Shown: in pieces, positions 7,068-15,481 of the stretch
How the letters are laid out: each line of letters starts with the position of its first letter
Numbering within the stretch: the first letter of the stretch is position 1
NCBI GenBank assembly: GCA_946554335.1
Contig: CAMNSA010000001.1
Span: 124,001-188,000, forward strand
DNA from: an uncultured Neglectibacter sp.
Lineage (GTDB): Bacteria > Bacillota > Clostridia > Oscillospirales > Acutalibacteraceae
Direction of reading: 5' to 3'
Length of the DNA: 64,000 nt
Position numbers and translations under genes: made by a program
The notes under the pieces: model-generated
What the model was told of the DNA's origin: nothing
Seen by the model: the letters and a program-made list of their open reading frames with translations, nothing else
The model's database searches: none

Positions 7068-8081
7068 ATGAGCAATATTACCTTTACCGAAGGCTCCGGC
7101 CTTCAGGATTCGATTTTCGGAAATTCCCAGAACGGTATTCAGCTTTTTCTGGAAAAGCGGGGAGAGAGCTTTGAGAAAAACAGTATGCTTCCCCATTTGT
7201 TCTATATGGACAAGTCTCAGCATTTCGGAGAGAAGTTCACCACCCTGACGGCTATGGAGGGCTTCCAGCCGGTGGGAGAAAACGGGAATTATCCCGCGGA
7301 CGGGATGCAGGAAGGGTTCCAGAAGTTTTTGGAGCATATGACCTGGAAAAACAGCTTCTCTCTTTCCCGGGAAATCGTGGAGGACGCCAAGACCATCGAC
7401 CTGAAAAAGAAGCCCTTAAACTTCATTTCTTCCTATTACCGCACTAGGGAGAAGTTCGGCGCCGCGCTGTTGGGCAGCGCAATGGCAGGAAAGGACACTG
7501 CGGAGTTCGCGGGAAAGAAGTTTTCCACCACCACGGCGGATGGGAAGAAGCTGTTCGCGAAGGATCATCCGGCGAAGGTGAGCGGAAAGGCGCAGTCCAA
7601 CCAGTTTTCAGACACCTTTTCCGACGAGGCTTTGGCGGCGGCGGAGACGGCCATGCAGAATTTCAGAGGGGACAACAACGAGATCCTGGATGTGGCTCCG
7701 GACACGATCCTGATCCCCAACGATTACAAGCTGAAAAAGACCGTGTTTTCCGTGATCGGCGCGGACAAGGATCCGGGCACGGCGAACAACGGCTTCAACT
7801 ATCAGTTCGGCCGGTGGAACGTGATCGTGTGGCCCTATCTCAACCAGTTTCTCACTCAGGGAACGACGCCCTGGGTGCTGCTGGACAGCGGCTACAACGA
7901 GAACTACGGCGGCGCGGTATGGCTAGACCGTACGCCCCTGGTAGTGAAGAGCCGGGTGGACGACGCCAACGACGCCAATGTATGGCAGGGCTACGCCCGG
8001 TTCATCGCGGGCTTTAACGACTGGCGCTTTGCCGCGGTGGGCGGCGTGACCGGCGGGACCGCGCTGATCTCCGCGTCCTGA
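7068..8081 (+). CDS. Phage major capsid protein (HK97 fold, Mu gpT-like)
   Basis: This 337-residue protein has an ATG behind ATAGGAGGAG. It resembles Mu-type major head subunits: an N-terminal arm with SREIVEDAK, a TTADGKKLFAKDHP loop, a helical FSDEALAAAETAMQNF spine, ILDVAPDTILIPNDYK, and a C-terminal TPWVLLD...WLDRTPLVVKSRVDD strand pair. It builds the icosahedral shell on the scaffold encoded two genes upstream. The most secure virion gene in the window. Confidence 0.85.
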   Translation: MSNITFTEGSGLQDSIFGNSQNGIQLFLEKRGESFEKNSMLPHLFYMDKSQHFGEKFTTLTAMEGFQPVGENGNYPADGMQEGFQKFLEHMTWKNSFSLSREIVEDAKTIDLKKKPLNFISSYYRTREKFGAALLGSAMAGKDTAEFAGKKFSTTTADGKKLFAKDHPAKVSGKAQSNQFSDTFSDEALAAAETAMQNFRGDNNEILDVAPDTILIPNDYKLKKTVFSVIGADKDPGTANNGFNYQFGRWNVIVWPYLNQFLTQGTTPWVLLDSGYNENYGGAVWLDRTPLVVKSRVDDANDANVWQGYARFIAGFNDWRFAAVGGVTGGTALISAS

Positions 8082-8114
8082 GAGAAAAAGCTTTGAGAGA
8101 GGAGTGGGTACACC

Positions 8115-8492
8115 ATGAAGCTGAAAGAGGTTATCGAATTCGCGGATTCCATCAAGCCCAACGGGTTTACAGACGAGCAAAAAACACGGTGGGTCAGCGA
8201 CTGTGAGGGAATGGTACAGACCCAGATCTTTCTGCTGGCTCCGGAGGAGATCATCACTTACAGCTGGCAGAAGGACAAAGAGACAGAGCTTCTGGTGGGC
8301 CCGCCTCACGAGAAGCTGTATCTTTCCTATCTGTGCGCTTTGATCGACTTCGCAAACGGAGAATACGGAAAGTATCAAAACAGTATGCAGATGTTTAACA
8401 GCGAGTTTTCAGAATTCATGAGGTGGTTCGCCGGCGCTTACCGGCCGGCGGACACCTGGATCGAGGAGGATGGACATGGAAAATTATCCTGA
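8115..8492 (+). CDS. Phage head-tail connector-like protein
   Basis: This 125-residue helical protein starts at an ATG behind GAGAGGAG. Its layout resembles gp6-type connector adaptors: an N-terminal helix, TRWVSDCEGMVQTQIF, a P-H-E-K-LYLSYLCALIDFANGEY helix and an aromatic tail. It follows the capsid gene, the usual connector position. The end overlaps the next gene by 17 bases, so the two are probably translationally coupled. Assigned from position and fold guess. Confidence 0.5.
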   Translation: MKLKEVIEFADSIKPNGFTDEQKTRWVSDCEGMVQTQIFLLAPEEIITYSWQKDKETELLVGPPHEKLYLSYLCALIDFANGEYGKYQNSMQMFNSEFSEFMRWFAGAYRPADTWIEEDGHGKLS

Positions 8493-9351
8493 AAAGTGGA
8501 AGGGTTATTATTTGACGGCCTATGGGATCGCGGTTAAGCATGGATTTCAGGGCAGCGAAGAGGAGTGGCTCGAGTATCTGAAGGCCGGAGAGATGGAGCT
8601 GAGGTATGAAGAGGGGCTTTTGCAGTGGAAGACCAGCAAGGAGTCTCAGTGGCACACTCTGGAGGAATTTTCTCTTTTGCAGGAGCAGCTGGAAGAAAGC
8701 GCGCAAGAGGCAAACACGGCGGCCCAGGCCGCCGTGCTTGCCGGACAGGGAGCCCAGACCGCAGGGCAGCAGGCACAGGCCGCGGCAGCCGCGGCGACGC
8801 AGGCCGCAGGACAGGCACTTGAGGCAAAGGCGGCAGCGGAGCAGGCGGCTGAAGCTGCTGAGAATACTGCGGAAGCCGCCGCTCAAGAGGCTTTGAACAC
8901 GGCAAACGCCGCGGCGCAGAGTGCTGAGAATATTGCAAATTCCGCGGCCCAGACCGCTTTGACCCAGGGCAATTACGCGAAGGAGCAGGGAGACCGGGCG
9001 GCCCAGCTGGTGGATGAGATCGAAGAGACTGATGTGGGCGGCATGGCGGCGGATATTTTGGAGCTGCAAAGCGGGAAAGCGGACAACAGTGTTACTGTAA
9101 ATATTATTCTTTCTGCATCTGCCTGGTCTGGATCGAACGCCCCGTTTACTCAGGCCGTCCAGGTGGAAGGGTTGACCGCCATACAAAACGGGGTGATTTC
9201 CGTCGCAAATAGTGCTACACCCGAGCAGAGACAAGCTGCCCGAGAGGCTATGCTTTCCGTGATAAGTCAGACGAACGGAAAACTGACCATTGCGGCAGAC
9301 GGAGAACTGCCGGAACAAGATATTCCAGTATCAATCATTTTGTTAGGGTAA
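8476..9351 (+). CDS. Phage fibre or appendage protein, alanine-rich coiled coil
   Basis: This 291-residue protein has an N-terminal AYGIAVKHGFQGSEEEWLEYL motif seen in many fibre and collar proteins of gut Firmicutes phages. A long Ala/Gln/Glu heptad region (about residues 75-185) should form a trimeric coiled coil, followed by a beta-rich tip. I chose the ATG at 8476 because GAGGAGG lies six bases upstream, whereas the ATG at 8470 abuts it. It probably links the particle to the receptor-binding protein encoded next. Confidence 0.6.
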   Translation: MENYPEKWKGYYLTAYGIAVKHGFQGSEEEWLEYLKAGEMELRYEEGLLQWKTSKESQWHTLEEFSLLQEQLEESAQEANTAAQAAVLAGQGAQTAGQQAQAAAAAATQAAGQALEAKAAAEQAAEAAENTAEAAAQEALNTANAAAQSAENIANSAAQTALTQGNYAKEQGDRAAQLVDEIEETDVGGMAADILELQSGKADNSVTVNIILSASAWSGSNAPFTQAVQVEGLTAIQNGVISVANSATPEQRQAAREAMLSVISQTNGKLTIAADGELPEQDIPVSIILLG

Positions 9352-9365
9352 AAGAGGTGGAGATT

Positions 9366-11666
9366 ATGCCAGTAATTTCAAATTTTCCCGGAGGAAATTC
9401 AGAAGGAGGAATCGCGCTGCCCAGCGTAACGGACATTACAACAGTCACCGCACATGAGAAAGTCTATCTGAAATGGACAGATCCGAATGATTTGATTCTT
9501 GATGGGGTCACACTTGCAGCTTGGGAGGGAACGCTGCTGGTGCGCAAGGCGGGATCAGTGCCTACCAGCAGGCGGGATGGGGTAATTGTGCTGGACAGCA
9601 AAACAAGAAACGCCTATCAGAACACCTATTTCTGCGACAGTGGTCTTTCGGATGGCGTGACCTATTATTATAAGTTTTTTCCTTATACCACAGAAAAGGC
9701 TTATACGGATTCTATAAATTGTGAGGTTTCTGCAATTCCAAACGGGGTAGCTGTAGGAAATATATCTTTTCCCGCCAACTCGGATTATAGCGGTGTCCGT
9801 ACAGGTGGAAACGGAAAAATGAGAATTTGGTGGAACGATCCATCCGATACCGTATATGACGGTGTGACATTGGCTACTTGGGCATCCACTGTGGTGGTAG
9901 TCAAGGAGAATGACTATGCTACCTCTCCAACAGATCCGGATGCGGCTTTCACTTATACGAACTCTAACCGTAATAAACACGCTGCTCCAGGTAGCCCGTT
10001 GACTGCTACGGGACTTAAAAACGACACTACTTACTATGTTTCTTTCTTCCCGGTATCTTCGGACGGTACGATCAACACAGATACTGCCAATCGCATTATC
10101 GGAATGGCTGGAAGAATGGCTCTGGCTTTTAATGGTAGCGATATTACACAGACCAATACTTTGGTGTATAACGGAGAATCGCAAGAACCAGAATTTACCC
10201 CGTGGTATGCTGATGTCGGCAAATGTGTAAGCAAGTGGGGACGAACAAGCGCGATCAATTCTGGAATATATATGATTTATTTTGCCCCTAAAGACGATTA
10301 TAAATGGAAGGATGGAACTAGGGAAACCAGAAATTTTGAGTGGAAGATTTTTAAGGCCGATGGAAGCATGAGCTTGAGTTCCAGCAACGTTACGCTTGAT
10401 CCGGATCACCTTACCTCACAGGTAACGGTGACACGGCCCGGTAACGGGGCTATCACAGTTGCCTCAAGTGATACAAGCGTTGCAACAGCGTCTGTTACCG
10501 GCGATGTTATCACGATCAGTCATGTGAATCAGACCAGCGGCACTGCTGCGATTACAGTTCATGTGGGAGCTAGTACTAACTATACAGCCCCCGAAAATCA
10601 AACTATCATCGTAATGGCGGAGTTTGCGACGATCTATGGCGCGGTATGGGATGGAACAGCTACCACTGCGTGGAGCCGCACAGATGCGGCTGCCAATTTT
10701 ACTGACCCTGTGCCCGCTATCAATAACGGAACCGGCAGCTCTCCTTTTGACAATCTGATGCCCTGGTCCGGAATGGTGAGAGTTACTGATGCGGAGGCGG
10801 GCGAGCTGGTAGCTATCCCCAAGTTCTGGTTTAAGTGGACACAGGTTGGGAATGGATTAAAGCTTCAAATAGCAGACGGCCCGGTAGAGGGGTTCCATGT
10901 CTCCCCTGCTCATATGGACAGAGGTGACGGCAAGGGAGAGCGAGATATGGTGTATGTGGGGAGGTATCATTGTAGTGATAGTAACTTTACTAGTCACAGC
11001 GGCTGGACTCTACGCAACTACTCTTCCCGGCCTATATGTCGTACTTCTATCCATGCAATAGGACAAACCATATGGCAGTTTGACTATGCAATGCTTGTAA
11101 CTATTCAAATGTTATATCTAGTAGAATATGCCGACTGGGACTCTCAGATAAAGATTGGTTACGGTTGCTCTAATGACGGGTCTCTTTCGACTGCTGGCAA
11201 GGTAGATGGGAATAAATATCACACTGGCACTTCTGCCGTAAACCAGACAACATATGGGTATACACAGTATCGTTACATTGAAGGACTATGGGATAATTTG
11301 TATGACTGGATCGATGGTTGCTATATTGATAGTTCTGGCAACATGTATGTTATCTTAGATCCCAACAACTTTGATGAATCATCAAATGGTGTCTTGATTG
11401 GGCAACCAGTTTCTGGTTATCCAATATATCCAACATCTATTGCCATTTCCTCAGTACCTGGTACAGAATGGGCAATCTACCCGACAGCCTCTGGTGGTTC
11501 TACTAGTTCATATATACCAGACAACTGGTCAAACCAGAAGGCATCTAGTGTGTTTCATGGTTCTTGTTGTAGTCAGAGCCTTATGGGTGGCTTATTTTAC
11601 ATGGGTACTGCATCCCCTAATTATCCAAATGCCCAAAACGGTTGCCGTCTCCAAAAGCTTCCCTAA
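9366..11666 (+). CDS. Large receptor-binding/tail-tip protein with C-lectin-like C-terminus
   Basis: This 766-residue protein starts at an ATG behind GAGGTGGA. Residues 20-240 form two fibronectin-like beta domains with repeated W-DP and DGV-LA-W motifs. About 265-320 is a small beta module and about 340-415 an Ig-like (Big2-type) domain rich in V-V-A. From about 430 on it resembles the formylglycine/C-type-lectin fold of phage host-recognition proteins (IPKFWFKW, VYVGRY, IQMLYLVEYADWDSQ, LWDNLYDWIDG), ending GGLFYMG...NGCRLQKLP. Seven cysteines fall in the last 260 residues. The gene is visibly richer in A/T codons than its neighbours. It probably contacts the host surface. Confidence 0.65.
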   Translation: MPVISNFPGGNSEGGIALPSVTDITTVTAHEKVYLKWTDPNDLILDGVTLAAWEGTLLVRKAGSVPTSRRDGVIVLDSKTRNAYQNTYFCDSGLSDGVTYYYKFFPYTTEKAYTDSINCEVSAIPNGVAVGNISFPANSDYSGVRTGGNGKMRIWWNDPSDTVYDGVTLATWASTVVVVKENDYATSPTDPDAAFTYTNSNRNKHAAPGSPLTATGLKNDTTYYVSFFPVSSDGTINTDTANRIIGMAGRMALAFNGSDITQTNTLVYNGESQEPEFTPWYADVGKCVSKWGRTSAINSGIYMIYFAPKDDYKWKDGTRETRNFEWKIFKADGSMSLSSSNVTLDPDHLTSQVTVTRPGNGAITVASSDTSVATASVTGDVITISHVNQTSGTAAITVHVGASTNYTAPENQTIIVMAEFATIYGAVWDGTATTAWSRTDAAANFTDPVPAINNGTGSSPFDNLMPWSGMVRVTDAEAGELVAIPKFWFKWTQVGNGLKLQIADGPVEGFHVSPAHMDRGDGKGERDMVYVGRYHCSDSNFTSHSGWTLRNYSSRPICRTSIHAIGQTIWQFDYAMLVTIQMLYLVEYADWDSQIKIGYGCSNDGSLSTAGKVDGNKYHTGTSAVNQTTYGYTQYRYIEGLWDNLYDWIDGCYIDSSGNMYVILDPNNFDESSNGVLIGQPVSGYPIYPTSIAISSVPGTEWAIYPTASGGSTSSYIPDNWSNQKASSVFHGSCCSQSLMGGLFYMGTASPNYPNAQNGCRLQKLP

Positions 11667-11684
11667 TCGAAAGGAGGAATCTGA

Positions 11685-11969
11685 ATGGACTATATTTTTG
11701 GCTCAAACGATTTTACGGGCGAAGAGGTTTTGAAAACAGTGGGTACGGAACACACCAACCTCAGCGGATTCCAACAGACGGTGAGAGAGTACCCAGACTG
11801 TATTATTACCGATTCGTATTTTGTGGTGAGAAAGACAAAATCTGATGAGGATTCGGAGGGCAAGTGCTACGACTGGTACTTGATCGACCATCACAACAGA
11901 ACTATTGACAGGACGAAGCCGCTTTCAGACAGTCTGGGTGTGCTGGTCGCCTCTGTCCTGGAGGGCTGA
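11685..11969 (+). CDS. Small phage protein of unknown function
   Basis: This 94-residue acidic protein starts at an ATG behind AAAGGAGGAATCTGA. It has an N-terminal helix, an ITDSYFVVRK strand and WYLIDHHNRTIDRTKP. It lies 18 bases after the receptor-binding gene and 3 bases before the next, so all three are likely one transcriptional unit. It is too short and lacks the basic helical bundle expected of a diversity-element accessory protein (Avd). Function not recognised. Confidence 0.5.
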   Translation: MDYIFGSNDFTGEEVLKTVGTEHTNLSGFQQTVREYPDCIITDSYFVVRKTKSDEDSEGKCYDWYLIDHHNRTIDRTKPLSDSLGVLVASVLEG

Positions 11970-11972
11970 GTT

Positions 11973-12545
11973 ATGGACAAGAATTACATTGGACAGTTGT
12001 ACAACAGCAATGTATTGAGCGGCGCAGGGGTACTGAAAGCCGTACAGAAGGGCTGGATCACCACTGAGGACGCTGTGGAAATTCTGGGGAGCGACAACAC
12101 CTTGGATACAGTACGGGCGGCAAAGCTCTTAGAAATCTCCAAGGCTTGCAACACCGCTATTGTGGCGGGATTCGATATTCAGATTGGAGATCAGACGGAG
12201 CATTTCAACCTGAGTATGGAAGATCAGAGCAATATCAACAACCTGTTCCGAGTGGTAGAACTGGGAGGAACAGAGTTCCCTTACCAAGCGGATGACGGGA
12301 TGTGCAGGGTGTACTCCGCTTTGGAAATTGCACACATCTACATTGCGGCCCAGACACTTATCACTTCTCAGACGGCGTACCACAACGCACTCAAGGCGTA
12401 TGTAAACTCGCTGGAAGACAGTGAGGTAATTGCCGGGGTTCAGTACGGAATGGAACTGCCAGAACCCTATGCTTCTGAGGTGAGACTGAAACTGGCAGTA
12501 GCTCAGGAACAAATGAATCTCATCACAGGAAGGCTTGGTGGTTGA
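11973..12545 (+). CDS. Phage tail-associated protein with XkdX-like start
   Basis: This 190-residue protein has an N-terminal LKAVQKGWITTEDAVEILG motif like XkdX-type tail proteins, then a helical region (LLEISKACNTAIVAGFDI, MEDQSNINNLF, a second long helical pair). The second part resembles fibre-assembly proteins with a DUF4376-like pattern. It ends in GRLGG. It overlaps the ribosome site of the following membrane gene. Probably a tail-tip or fibre accessory protein; not proven. Confidence 0.5.
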   Translation: MDKNYIGQLYNSNVLSGAGVLKAVQKGWITTEDAVEILGSDNTLDTVRAAKLLEISKACNTAIVAGFDIQIGDQTEHFNLSMEDQSNINNLFRVVELGGTEFPYQADDGMCRVYSALEIAHIYIAAQTLITSQTAYHNALKAYVNSLEDSEVIAGVQYGMELPEPYASEVRLKLAVAQEQMNLITGRLGG

Positions 12546-12546
12546 T

Positions 12547-12972
12547 ATGAATCCTCTGAAAAGAATAATTAAGCCTGCCGTCCTTTTTGGGATTGGGGGG
12601 GTTCTTTACATCCTTATTGAGCTTGTTGCTCGTGGACGATCTCACTGGAGCATGGCGCTGTTAGGGGGCGCGTGCTTCCTGATGATTGGCGCGATCAACG
12701 AGTACATACCCTGGGGGATGGGGCTGATTTGGCAGATGTTTTTGGGCGGGGGGATCATCACGGTATTGGAGCTGTTTGTTGGGCTGATGGTCAATGTGCA
12801 GCTTCGGTGGAATGTGTGGGACTACTCCAATATGCCGCTGAACCTGTGGGGGCAGATCTGTTTGCCCTATTCGCTTTTGTGGTGCCTGATCGCCCTTCCT
12901 GCGATCCTGCTGGACGACTGGCTTAGATGGAAGCTGTTCGGGGAAGAAAAACCGCATTATCAACTGATTTAA
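12547..12972 (+). CDS. Multi-pass membrane protein, CmpB/type IV ABC-like family
   Basis: This 141-residue protein has about four hydrophobic segments (10-30, 35-58, 62-82, 100-125). The motif WDYSNMPLNLWGQICLPYSLLW is characteristic of PF06541-type putative transporter membrane proteins, often found beside phage lysis genes of Clostridia. I chose the ATG at 12547, one base after the preceding stop. It is followed by a terminator. It may assist membrane permeabilisation, which I infer only from location. Confidence 0.6.
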   Translation: MNPLKRIIKPAVLFGIGGVLYILIELVARGRSHWSMALLGGACFLMIGAINEYIPWGMGLIWQMFLGGGIITVLELFVGLMVNVQLRWNVWDYSNMPLNLWGQICLPYSLLWCLIALPAILLDDWLRWKLFGEEKPHYQLI

Positions 12973-12996
12973 CGCCGTTTCACCGGCGTTTTTCTT
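12971..12996 (+). terminator. Intrinsic terminator
   Basis: AACGCCG pairs with CGGCGTT around GTTTCAC and is followed by a T-rich run. It overlaps the stop codon of the membrane gene. Confidence 0.7.
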
Positions 12997-13028
12997 TTGC
13001 AGAAAAAAACAAGAAGGGAGGCGGAGAA

Positions 13029-13247
13029 ATGGACAGCACGATTGTGGTGGCGATCTTATCGCTGGCAGGGACGCTGGCGGGTTCTCTGTTTGGGATTCTG
13101 ACGGCCAACAAGCTGAGCAATTACAGGGTCGAGAGGCTGGAGGAAAAGGTGAATAAGCACAATCAGGTCATTGAGCGCACCTACAGGCTGGAGGGGCAGA
13201 TGCTGGAGGTGCAGCACGATATTCGGGATATCAAGGAACGGTTTTGA
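13029..13247 (+). CDS. Small membrane-anchored phage protein (XhlA-like)
   Basis: This 72-residue protein has one transmembrane helix (about 4-27), followed by a charged coiled coil ending MLEVQHDIRDIKERF. The ATG at 13029 follows GGGAGGCGGAG. The shape matches XhlA-type haemolysin/holin partners and small lysis-module proteins of Clostridia phages. It lies just before the holin. It would sit in the cell membrane with its coiled coil in the cytoplasm. Confidence 0.6.
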   Translation: MDSTIVVAILSLAGTLAGSLFGILTANKLSNYRVERLEEKVNKHNQVIERTYRLEGQMLEVQHDIRDIKERF

Positions 13248-13249
13248 CC

Positions 13250-13300
13250 CTCTCAGGCGCTGCGCGCCAGCTCTCCCAGAGGGAGAGCCAAGGGAAAAAA
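13250..13300. repeat. Palindromic repeat, family 2 (CCCTCTCAGGCG type)
   Basis: CCCTCTCAGGCG, a small inverted repeat around GCGCGC, then CTCTCCCAGAGGGAGAGCCAAG. Related copies lie at 18205-18300, 37108-37262 and 50096-50552. It fills the gap between two lysis genes. Confidence 0.75.
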
Positions 13301-13352
13301 GGCAAAACCGCAAAATTTCGGTAAAAAAGGGAGGAAAACATATTTTCAATAT

Positions 13353-13424
13353 GTCTCGAATTTCACTTCCCGGCTCGAAGAGCCGCGATCCCGCAATGCG
13401 GGACCGTGAAATTTCGGTAAAAAA
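13353..13424. repeat. Palindromic repeat, family 1, copy 1
   Basis: CGAATTTCACTTCCCGGCT, then AGAGCC, then CCCGCA...TGCGGGACC, and TGAAATTTCGGTAAAAA. The outer arms GAAATTTCA/TGAAATTTC and inner arms CCCGC/GCGGG can pair. A partial copy of its end is at 13308-13330. Its 3' end abuts the holin ribosome site. Confidence 0.75.
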
Positions 13425-13436
13425 GGAGGAATGAAA

Positions 13437-13631
13437 ATGTTCACAAAGAAATGGATGAAAGCGGCGGGAATACGGGCGCTGAAGACCGTTGCGCAGACGG
13501 CGGCGGCCACCATCGGGACAAGCGCTCTGCTGACGGAGGTCAACTGGATCATGGTGGCAAGCGCTTCTGTGCTGGCGGGGGTTCTGTCGCTGCTGACAAG
13601 CGTGGCCGGGCTGCCTGAAATCAAGGAGTAA
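13437..13631 (+). CDS. Phage holin
   Basis: This 64-residue protein has two hydrophobic helices (about 12-30 and 35-57), a positively charged N-terminus (MFTKKWMK) and a charged end (PEIKE), the pattern of small class II holins. AAAGGAGG is seven bases before the ATG at 13437 but only two before the in-frame ATG at 13431, so I prefer 13437. Holins form membrane lesions that release the endolysin. The amidase gene follows. The ribosome site lies at the end of a chromosomal-type repeat. Confidence 0.7.
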   Translation: MFTKKWMKAAGIRALKTVAQTAAATIGTSALLTEVNWIMVASASVLAGVLSLLTSVAGLPEIKE

Positions 13632-13775
13632 AACAGTTTGAGCAAAGGACTGAGCGACGCTCAGTCTTCAGCTCAAGCTGTCTCAAATTTCGAATTGAGA
13701 TTTGAAAAATCTCAATTTCCCGGCTTGAAGAGCCGTGATCCCGCAAAGCGGGACCGTGAAATTTCGGTAAAAAGG
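13632..13775. repeat. Compound palindromic repeats between holin and amidase
   Basis: TTTGAGC...GACTGAGCGACGCTCAGTC...GCTCAAG forms a hairpin right after the holin stop and resembles 58581-58628. It is followed by a family 1 copy (TTGAGATTTGAAAAATCTCAA, CCCGGCTTGAAGAGCC, CCCGCAAAGCGGG, GTGAAATTTCGG). No gene is visible in the gap. Confidence 0.75.
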
Positions 13776-13790
13776 AAGAAGGGAAAATAA

Positions 13791-14717
13791 ATGGTTACAA
13801 TCAGAAAAAAACTGTGCCCGAGAGGCCGATATTACCTGAAATGCCCCTATGAGCGACGGGCGAGCAGGATCGTGGTACATAACACCGCAAACGACGCCCC
13901 GGCGATCAATGAGATCACCTACATGATCAACAACGACAGCGAGGTGAGCTACCATTACGCTGTGGATGACCGGGAGGCTGTACAGGGCTTGCCGCTGGAC
14001 AGAAACGCCTGGGCTTCCGGCGACGGGCACGGCGTGGGAAACATGGAGGGAATCCATATTGAGATCTGCTGGTCTTTGTCCGGAGGAGAACGATTTTTAA
14101 AGGCCGAGAAAAACACGGTTCATCTTATCGCTTACCTGTTGAAGCAGTACGGCTGGGGAATCGACCGGGTGACGAAGCACCAGGACTATGACGGGAAATA
14201 CTGCCCTCATCGCACCTTGGACCTGGGTTGGCAGCGATTTTTGAACATGGTAAAAAAAGAAATGGAGGAGGCAGAGGACATGACAGAGGAGAAGGTAAAA
14301 GAATTGATCAGGGAAGAGCTGGGGCGGCGCGCACGGGCCGCGGAGAGCAAAGAGACACCGGGATGGGCGAAGGAAGCAATGGACTATGTGAGACGGGGAG
14401 GGATCCTCAAGGGGGACAAGAACGGCAGGATGAGGCCGGAGGCCTATCTCAAGCGGGACGAATTCGCCCAGGCCCAGTACAACCGGGACCACCGCTATCA
14501 GACCCTGGAGGATATCCCCAAATGGGCTTCTGAAGCGGTAGGAGAGCTTATCGACCGGGGCGTTATCCTGGGGGCGGGAGAGAAGGACCGGGTGGCCCTT
14601 AACATGAGCCAGAACCAGCTGAGAAGCCTTGTGTGGATGAAGCGGTATGTGGATCAGAAAACGGCAGCCGAGGGAGAACAAAGGGACTCCGAAGGCGGAG
14701 AAGCCAATCTGATTTAG
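13791..14717 (+). CDS. Endolysin: N-acetylmuramoyl-L-alanine amidase with SLH-like C-terminus
   Basis: This 308-residue protein. Residues 1-150 are an Amidase_2 domain: IVVHNTAN supplies the first zinc histidine, SYHYAVDD the active-site region, and TKHQDYDGKYCPHRT the further zinc ligands. It would cleave the amide bond between MurNAc and L-Ala in peptidoglycan at the end of infection. Residues 190-300 hold two SLH-like repeats (WAKEAMDYVRRGGILKGD and WASEAVGELIDRGVILGAG), probably a wall-binding module. No signal peptide, as expected for holin-dependent release. Confidence 0.85.
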   Translation: MVTIRKKLCPRGRYYLKCPYERRASRIVVHNTANDAPAINEITYMINNDSEVSYHYAVDDREAVQGLPLDRNAWASGDGHGVGNMEGIHIEICWSLSGGERFLKAEKNTVHLIAYLLKQYGWGIDRVTKHQDYDGKYCPHRTLDLGWQRFLNMVKKEMEEAEDMTEEKVKELIREELGRRARAAESKETPGWAKEAMDYVRRGGILKGDKNGRMRPEAYLKRDEFAQAQYNRDHRYQTLEDIPKWASEAVGELIDRGVILGAGEKDRVALNMSQNQLRSLVWMKRYVDQKTAAEGEQRDSEGGEANLI

Positions 14718-14732
14718 AAGGGGGAGAGAAGG

Positions 14733-15467
14733 ATGCCGGGGAATTTCATGACGGCGGACACCTCCTTTCCCGATCTGAGCGGGAAGGGGGATATGAAGGA
14801 AAAGCTCAACGCCATCTCAGGGTATCTCTATGTGCTTTTGGAGCAGCTAAGGTATACTCTGGGAAATCTGGGCGAGGAGAATTTTAACCAGACGGAGCTT
14901 GAAAACATAGGGAAAACCATTACGGAGCCGGTGAAAATCAAGCTTCAGGAGACGGAGGAGGGACTGACGGAGCTTACGGTGACGGTAGGGGGGATCAGCT
15001 CCCGGGTGGAGGATATGGACGGCCGGTTTTCCCAGGTGGAGCAGGATGTAAACGGACTGAATATCCAAAGCGCAGGCGGAACTACCTATATCACCGGAAG
15101 CCATGTGAAGACCGGCAGGATCTTAAGCCAGAACGGCCTAAGCGAGATCAACCTGAACACCGGGATGGCGAAGCTTTCCGGGAGCTATCAGATCAACAAC
15201 CCGGAAACCTCCGAGACGGTGGGCGGGATCAAATATGACACCAACGGGGAGGGGACGGCCCAGGAGGCAAAGAACAGGATGTATCTCTACACAGACAGCG
15301 GATACGCCATGAAGCTGCAGGCGGATGGAAACCTGTCCTTACAGGGGGACGAGCTCATCTACATCAAAAGCGGGAGAAGCGTGGTGATCTCCGTGGGGGG
15401 AGTCAGGTGGCGGTTTTCCGCCGACGGGATCTACCGCAACGACCAGAAGGTATTGTCGCCGGCGTAA
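14733..15467 (+). CDS. Phage tail/baseplate-type protein, beta-rich
   Basis: This 244-residue protein has an ATG behind AAGGGGGAGAGAAGG. Its N-terminus is helical, residues 60-110 form a coiled coil (GISSRVEDMDGRFSQVEQDV), and the rest is repetitive beta structure (ILSQNGLSEINLNTG, MKLQADGNLSLQGDELIYI). The pattern resembles trimeric phage tail proteins with beta-helical tips. It opens the gene set after the lysis module, an unusual order for tail genes. Exact role unknown. Confidence 0.5.
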   Translation: MPGNFMTADTSFPDLSGKGDMKEKLNAISGYLYVLLEQLRYTLGNLGEENFNQTELENIGKTITEPVKIKLQETEEGLTELTVTVGGISSRVEDMDGRFSQVEQDVNGLNIQSAGGTTYITGSHVKTGRILSQNGLSEINLNTGMAKLSGSYQINNPETSETVGGIKYDTNGEGTAQEAKNRMYLYTDSGYAMKLQADGNLSLQGDELIYIKSGRSVVISVGGVRWRFSADGIYRNDQKVLSPA

Positions 15468-15481
15468 AAGGGGGGGAGAAT

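Noticed and set aside
8534..9318. Minus-strand frames opposite the alanine-rich fibre gene
   Set aside because: High GC repeats on the coding strand create long antisense frames; composition is implausible.
11685..11969. Avd accessory gene of a diversity-generating retroelement
   Set aside because: The protein is acidic and too short, without the basic helical-bundle pattern of Avd, and no reverse transcriptase follows.
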